DNA of 64,000 nt, taken from the NCBI RefSeq assembly GCF_018323985.1, contig NZ_AP024590.1:3596001-3660000 (forward strand), read 5' to 3'. This DNA comes from Enterobacter kobei. Its GTDB lineage: Bacteria; Pseudomonadota; Gammaproteobacteria; Enterobacterales; Enterobacteriaceae. The translations under genes were made by a program, and so were the position numbers. Every line of letters begins with the position of its first letter. The stretch's first letter is position 1. Shown here piece after piece: positions 59,465-64,000 of this stretch. Under the pieces are notes generated by a model. That model was not told where the DNA came from. It did not search any database and was given only the letters and a program-made list of their open reading frames with translations.

Positions 59465-62400
59465 CCGCGCGACAGACCTACCCTTTATACCGGCAGCAAA
59501 CTGAAATCGTCATGAGCCAGGCGATCCACGGGCACAGCGAACGCTTTCAGATGGTTTCGGCGGTCTCTTTTCCCGCGGGTCACGACTGGCAGCGCGTCAC
59601 AGACGCGTTGACCCGCCTGTGGCATGACAAAGCCATCCTGCGCGTGCGTTTTACCCGCACGGACGAAGGCATTCGCCAGTATGTGGATGACCAGATGCCG
59701 CAGTGGGAAACCGCGCCTGAGATCTGCGATGCCCGGACGATTTCCGGGATGCTGGAAGCCTGGCAATATGAACCGGCAGAGCTGTTTGACGCGCCGCTGT
59801 ACGACGCTCGCCTGTTTTACTGCGGCGATCGGCTGGTCGCCACGTTTCGCCTCCATCACGCGATTGTCGATGGCCTGTCGCTGTGCCGTCTGAAAACCCT
59901 GGCGCTGGCGTACAGCGCCAGCCGTAAACGCGTGGACGATGCCGGTGCACAGCCGGAGATGCGCTGCGATTACCTGGAGCAGTGCGGCCCGCAACTCACG
60001 TCGCCTGCCGTTACCCGCTACTGGCAGCAGACGCTGCCAACGCTGTTACCGTTCAGCAAACCGGCGCTTTCATCCACCGCTATCATTCGCCGCAACTTTT
60101 TTATCCCTTGTGACCAGGCGCAGCTGGCGGTACACGCAGGGCTGGCGGAAAACCAGCTCAATACACTTTACTACAGCGTTATGGCCTGGCTGTGGCACGT
60201 TGTCAGCGACGAACCCGATTTCCTCGCCTGGCTGCCGGTATGTGACAAACCCGGGCTGGCTCCGGACGCGCTGGGAAATTTTGTCACCCTGCTGCCGACG
60301 TTATTCTCCGTGCCGCAACCCTGCTCGTTACAGGAATGGATCGCCCGGTGCCAGAAGGTGCTGTTCCGCCTGTTCCGCAACCGGCAGATCTCCATGAGCG
60401 AGCTTAATCAGATTGCTGGTGCGCCGATCAACAGTGACGTGGTATTCACCATCCTGCCCGCCACCTCGCGCCAGGATGAGGAAGAGCTGACCGGGCTGAA
60501 TGACTGGGCGGGCGGCGGTCTGCACGGTGCGTCCGTGGTGTTCTCGCTGCGCACCGATGCCCGGCACGATGGCCTGGTACTGCATGTGGATATGAACGCG
60601 CAATGGGCGGCGAAACACGACGTTGAAGCGCTGGTAACGCGCGCGACGGCGGCGCTGAACACCCTGTTCACCGTGCCAGCCCAGGACGCGCTGCCCGCTA
60701 TCGCGCCGCGGCAACAGCGTCCGACGCCGCTCAAACGTCTGGCGGCCACCCGTCAGCAACAGCCGATGCTTACCGCGCTGGCGCGCAACCCTTCCGCACT
60801 GACCTATAACTGGGGCGAAAGCTACTGGATCACTGCGCCGCTGGATGCCGGACGAATGGCGCAGGCGGTGCGTGACGTGACGCGCCATTTCACCGCACTA
60901 CGTACCGTTTATCAGCAGCAGGGCCGTGACATCACGCTGTGGCACGACGATACCTGTGAGATCCCTCATCAGTTTGTTGATTTACGTGGCCGCGCGGTGG
61001 ATGTCCGGACGCAGATCGAAAATCTGAATAAACAGCCCTGGTCACCGCTGGCCCCGCTGGCGGGCTCATGGCTGTTCCAGCTGGCGGAGCAGCAGTTTGT
61101 CTGGTTCTTCCGCTGTCATCATCTGATTTACGATCACCATGCGGCGCGGGTGATGTTTACTGCCGTGGCCCGTCGCTATCATGCGCCCGAGGCCGTCCTG
61201 CCGGACTGCCATTATCCGCAACTGGCCGGGGCGTTCAGCGCAGCACAAGCCCTTATGCCACAACCACCCGCACCGCTGAGTTTCCATGGTATCGCTGCCG
61301 CCCACTGCCGCAGCGGACATAATCTGCTGGTACAGGAGAAAATCAGCGGCGATACGCTGCGCCAGCTTCGGCAGTTCACCCAATCCCTGTCGCCCGCCCG
61401 TCCACACCAGGCACAGGCAAACCTGTTTCTGGCCGCGTTTGCCGCCACCTTTGCCGACGTGTGTCAGCAATCCACGCTGGATATCGGAATTTTTACCCAT
61501 AACCGTAAATCACCACGCTGGCGTGAAACATTCGGGCTGATGATGGAGCCGCGCACCCTCTCCCTCAACGTCGATACCCGTGCGAGCCTGCAACAACTGG
61601 CGGACGACATCGCCCTGGAAATCCGCAACGCAGATGCGCCGACGGCCAGGGGTGCCAGCCTGCACTTTAACTATGTGCCGGAAGAAAGCCTGCAGTTCGG
61701 TGAGTTCCCGGTTAGCGTGCAGTGGATCTACGAAGCGGAAGATGATGACGTGCCGGTATCGCTGATGGTGAATGCCTCAGATGACGCTATTGAACTGAAT
61801 TTTATCGGCAACGGGGCGCTGTTCAGCGCGCCACAACTGCAACGTATCGCCCAGACCTGTGTGCACTATCTGCGTCAGGCCGGGAACCGGCTGGCGCTGG
61901 AAGCGGTAAGGCGCAGCATCCCCGCGCTGGCGCTTCAGCCTGAGCAGGATCTGCCCCTGCCCGCCCATGTGCTGGTCGCCATCCGGCAACATGCCGTGGA
62001 TGATCCCTGGCATATCGCGCTGGAAACGCCGACGCTGACGCTTACCTATCGCGAACTGTGGCAGGCGGTCTATCTGTGCGCGCAGGATCTGACCCGCTAC
62101 GGCCTGAAAGCGGGCGATCGGGTGGCGCTTTGCGTCTCTGCGCGCCACCATGCGATCATCGTTATGCTTGCCTGCCTGTCGCTGGGCATCTGCTACATAC
62201 CGGTCGCCTGCGACGATCTGCGCAGTGGTCGGCTTGATGCCGCTCTCGAACGATGCGGCTGCCAGATGACCCTCGGTGATACCTCAGATCCCGTAGGCAC
62301 CCTACCGTATCACCACCACCGACTGCGTCTGAATAGCACGGGGTTACCGCTCTGGCAGCCTGACCTGAGCTCCTTTGACGAGGCCGAGGCATACATTATT

Positions 62401-63717
62401 TTCACCTCTGGCTCAACCGGCGAACCAAAAGGCGTCTGCGTACAGGCATCGGCGCTGGCGACCTTTATTGCCAGCGCCATTCCGCTCTACGCCCTTGATC
62501 GCCACAGCCGCATGCTGCAATTCAACATGCTGACCTTTGACGCCAGCGTGGAAGAAGTTTACGGCACGTTGTGCGCTGGCGGCACGCTGCTGGTCAGTGA
62601 TGACCGGGCGGTGCGCCGGGATTTCGCCGTGTTTCTTGAACTGCTGAAAGGCTGGCAACCCACGCATGTCTCGCTGCCGACGCCGTTCTGGTCGCTGCTG
62701 ACGCCCTGGATGCAGGAAAGAGAGGCGCGCTTCCCGGCCAGCCTTGAGTGTCTGATCACCGGTGGTGATGAAATGCGTTACGAGACGCTACAGCACTGGT
62801 TTGCGCTGCCGCGCACGCCATTGTTGTTCAATACCTATGGCCCGACCGAAGCCACCTGTATCGTCAGCGCAGCGCAAGTCGACCCGCAAAAAATGGATGA
62901 GTACCGCAAAACCGGTGTGCCCATCGGCCATCCCCTGCCGCACTGCGCATTCATGGTGGCCGACGAAAACGGCGCGCCTGTGCCCGCAGGGTGTCTGGGC
63001 GAGCTGATCGTCGCAGGCCGTCACGTCGCCCGTGGCTACTGTGATCGTCCATTTAGCGCGCCGGGCGAGGGGCTACTGCCGCCGCAACGCTACGCCACCG
63101 GCGATCTGGTGCGCTGGTCACCGGAAGAAGGGCTGACCTTCTTTGGTCGCAAAGATGGTCAGGTCAAAATTTCCGGCTATCGCGTGAACCCGCAGGAAAT
63201 CGACGGCGCGCTGATGGCCCATCCGCAGGTGGTGTACTGCACGACGCTTGCCAGCGATGGCGCGTTGCGGCAGCTGCACAGCGTGGTGGTGGCTCCCGGC
63301 TGCGATGCCACGACCCTGCGCCAGCACTGTCTGCACCATCTGCCGGACTGGCTGGTGCCGCAGCATATCCATCTGGTGGATGAACTGCCGCGTCATGCCG
63401 CTAACGGGAAATTTGACCGCCGTGCGCTGTTGGCGCTGATTAATCAGACCACCAGCGAACCGAGCCAGCCGACCGCGCACCCGCAGGCGTTCTCCGTGTT
63501 TCAGAAGTACATTGGTAACGATCTGCCCTATGAAGGGAATTTCCTTGATTACGGCGCGACTTCGCTGGTGATCGTGCAGATCCTCTATGAACTGCGCAGC
63601 GATTATGGCCTGCCGTTAGAGCTGGAAGATATGTATCGCCGCCCCAGCGCAAAACAGCTGCTGGAAGGAAACGCCCCGCTGAAACCAGCCGCGGCAAGCC
63701 CGCTTATAAAAGCGTAA
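59461..63717 (+). CDS. nonribosomal peptide synthetase, C-C-A-T
   Basis: The 1418-residue protein begins with GTG overlapping the upstream stop (GTGA), so translation is coupled. Domains: condensation 1 (about 1-430; HHAIVDG at 132-138), condensation 2 (about 440-850; HHLIYDH at 553-559, catalytic His554), adenylation (about 860-1330; TSGSTGEPKG 982-991, TYGPTEA, YATGDLVRW, Lys1317 in ANGKFD) and carrier (Ser1368 in YGATSLV). No carrier domain separates the two C domains. By eye, the specificity residues read D-A-E-S-I-G-T-C-I-K; the Glu suggests a basic substrate, close to a lysine code I remember. No thioesterase domain is fused; one begins in the next gene. Confidence 0.93.
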   Translation: MTARQTYPLYRQQTEIVMSQAIHGHSERFQMVSAVSFPAGHDWQRVTDALTRLWHDKAILRVRFTRTDEGIRQYVDDQMPQWETAPEICDARTISGMLEAWQYEPAELFDAPLYDARLFYCGDRLVATFRLHHAIVDGLSLCRLKTLALAYSASRKRVDDAGAQPEMRCDYLEQCGPQLTSPAVTRYWQQTLPTLLPFSKPALSSTAIIRRNFFIPCDQAQLAVHAGLAENQLNTLYYSVMAWLWHVVSDEPDFLAWLPVCDKPGLAPDALGNFVTLLPTLFSVPQPCSLQEWIARCQKVLFRLFRNRQISMSELNQIAGAPINSDVVFTILPATSRQDEEELTGLNDWAGGGLHGASVVFSLRTDARHDGLVLHVDMNAQWAAKHDVEALVTRATAALNTLFTVPAQDALPAIAPRQQRPTPLKRLAATRQQQPMLTALARNPSALTYNWGESYWITAPLDAGRMAQAVRDVTRHFTALRTVYQQQGRDITLWHDDTCEIPHQFVDLRGRAVDVRTQIENLNKQPWSPLAPLAGSWLFQLAEQQFVWFFRCHHLIYDHHAARVMFTAVARRYHAPEAVLPDCHYPQLAGAFSAAQALMPQPPAPLSFHGIAAAHCRSGHNLLVQEKISGDTLRQLRQFTQSLSPARPHQAQANLFLAAFAATFADVCQQSTLDIGIFTHNRKSPRWRETFGLMMEPRTLSLNVDTRASLQQLADDIALEIRNADAPTARGASLHFNYVPEESLQFGEFPVSVQWIYEAEDDDVPVSLMVNASDDAIELNFIGNGALFSAPQLQRIAQTCVHYLRQAGNRLALEAVRRSIPALALQPEQDLPLPAHVLVAIRQHAVDDPWHIALETPTLTLTYRELWQAVYLCAQDLTRYGLKAGDRVALCVSARHHAIIVMLACLSLGICYIPVACDDLRSGRLDAALERCGCQMTLGDTSDPVGTLPYHHHRLRLNSTGLPLWQPDLSSFDEAEAYIIFTSGSTGEPKGVCVQASALATFIASAIPLYALDRHSRMLQFNMLTFDASVEEVYGTLCAGGTLLVSDDRAVRRDFAVFLELLKGWQPTHVSLPTPFWSLLTPWMQEREARFPASLECLITGGDEMRYETLQHWFALPRTPLLFNTYGPTEATCIVSAAQVDPQKMDEYRKTGVPIGHPLPHCAFMVADENGAPVPAGCLGELIVAGRHVARGYCDRPFSAPGEGLLPPQRYATGDLVRWSPEEGLTFFGRKDGQVKISGYRVNPQEIDGALMAHPQVVYCTTLASDGALRQLHSVVVAPGCDATTLRQHCLHHLPDWLVPQHIHLVDELPRHAANGKFDRRALLALINQTTSEPSQPTAHPQAFSVFQKYIGNDLPYEGNFLDYGATSLVIVQILYELRSDYGLPLELEDMYRRPSAKQLLEGNAPLKPAAASPLIKA

Positions 63718-63785
63718 ATGCACGACGGCGGCGCAGCCCGGGAAGGACGCGCCGCCGCATAAAATAAAGACTTCAGGGATGAAAA

Positions 63786-64000
63786 ATGGGTAATACCCTT
63801 AAAACCACGCGTCCATCGCTGTTTCTGGTTCACGCCGGCGATGGCAACATTTCACATTACACCGGTCTGACGCCGTTTTTACGGCCCTACGCGGACGTTT
63901 ATTATTTGCAGGCCTCCGGCATAGCGGAGGGCACCACGCCGCACGAGAGTGTGGAAGCGATGAGCGCTTACTATCTTCAGGCTGTACGCAGTACACAGCC
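63786..64000 (+). CDS. thioesterase-domain protein (3' end outside window)
   Basis: The frame is open to the window end. It begins MGNTLKTTRPSLFLVHAGDG; the block SLFLVHAGDGNISHYTGLTP is the oxyanion-loop start of NRPS-type thioesterases (family pattern LFLVHPAGG). AGGGATG precedes the ATG. Only 71 codons are visible; the Ser nucleophile (GxSxG) would lie beyond the window. It may be a stand-alone thioesterase releasing the product, or the N-terminus of a larger synthetase. Confidence 0.75.
   Translation, partial: MGNTLKTTRPSLFLVHAGDGNISHYTGLTPFLRPYADVYYLQASGIAEGTTPHESVEAMSAYYLQAVRSTQ

Overview
This window is chromosome from a member of the Enterobacteriaceae. The right half follows the E. 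coli K-12 order gene by gene: proA-proB, phoE, crl, frsA, gpt, pepD, dinB, yafK, yafJ, gmhA, fadE, yafV, tRNA-Asp, dnaQ, rnhA, yafS, gloB, mltD, yafE, yafD, yafC. The proteins are highly similar but not identical to those of E. coli, and some E. coli genes of this segment (yafNOP, prfH) are absent. A non-Escherichia genus such as Enterobacter, Citrobacter, Leclercia or Kosakonia fits, but I cannot name the species.

Layout. (1) 1-2.29 kb: the end of a HAAAP-type amino-acid transporter gene and a convergent radical-SAM sulfatase-maturase-like gene. (2) 2.29-33.2 kb: a genomic island of about 31 kb inserted at the 3' end of tRNA-Thr (thrW type). Its P4-type integrase lies next to the tRNA, and a degenerate copy of the tRNA 3' end marks the left edge. 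Its left arm (2.5-8.7 kb) is a CP4-57/CP4-6-like module: CbtA/YfjZ toxin-antitoxin, RadC-like, antirestriction, YfjS/T/R/Q/P. Next come a YfjJ/YagK-type and an AlpA-type gene (10.4-11.3 kb). The middle (11.4-29.4 kb) carries a stress or electrophile-detoxification cargo: an MFS pump, nitroreductase, three aldo/keto reductases, exported cupin, CMD, flavodoxin and hydrolases, a CusRS-like two-component system, a LysR regulator, an SDR, a BhsA-like peptide and a MarA/SoxS-like activator. Interleaved and adjacent are candidate defence genes: a SIR2 protein, an Mrr-like endonuclease, and an AT-rich two-gene unit beside the integrase. (3) 33.2-55.6 kb: conserved core genome. (4) 55.9 kb to the window end: a biosynthetic gene cluster between yafC and whatever follows. 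It encodes an acyl/aryl-CoA ligase fused to a class I HMG-CoA reductase, a ferritin-like PF10118 protein, a C-C-A-T nonribosomal peptide synthetase, and the start of a thioesterase that runs off the window.

How the genes work together. Short palindromes link the island cargo into two circuits. TGACA-N4-TGTCA boxes (CusR-type) precede the AKR/two-component operon, the cupin-CMD-flavodoxin-hydrolase operon and the bhsA-like gene. ATGAA-N5-TTCATAG boxes (LysR T-N11-A type) precede the MFS pump, the nitroreductase and the divergent LysR/SDR pair. The terminal cluster is the strongest candidate for an undescribed system. Enterobacteria make isoprenoids by the MEP route, so an HMG-CoA reductase domain with all four class I catalytic residues, fused to its own CoA ligase and followed by a peptide synthetase, points to a specialised metabolite rather than to isoprenoid supply.
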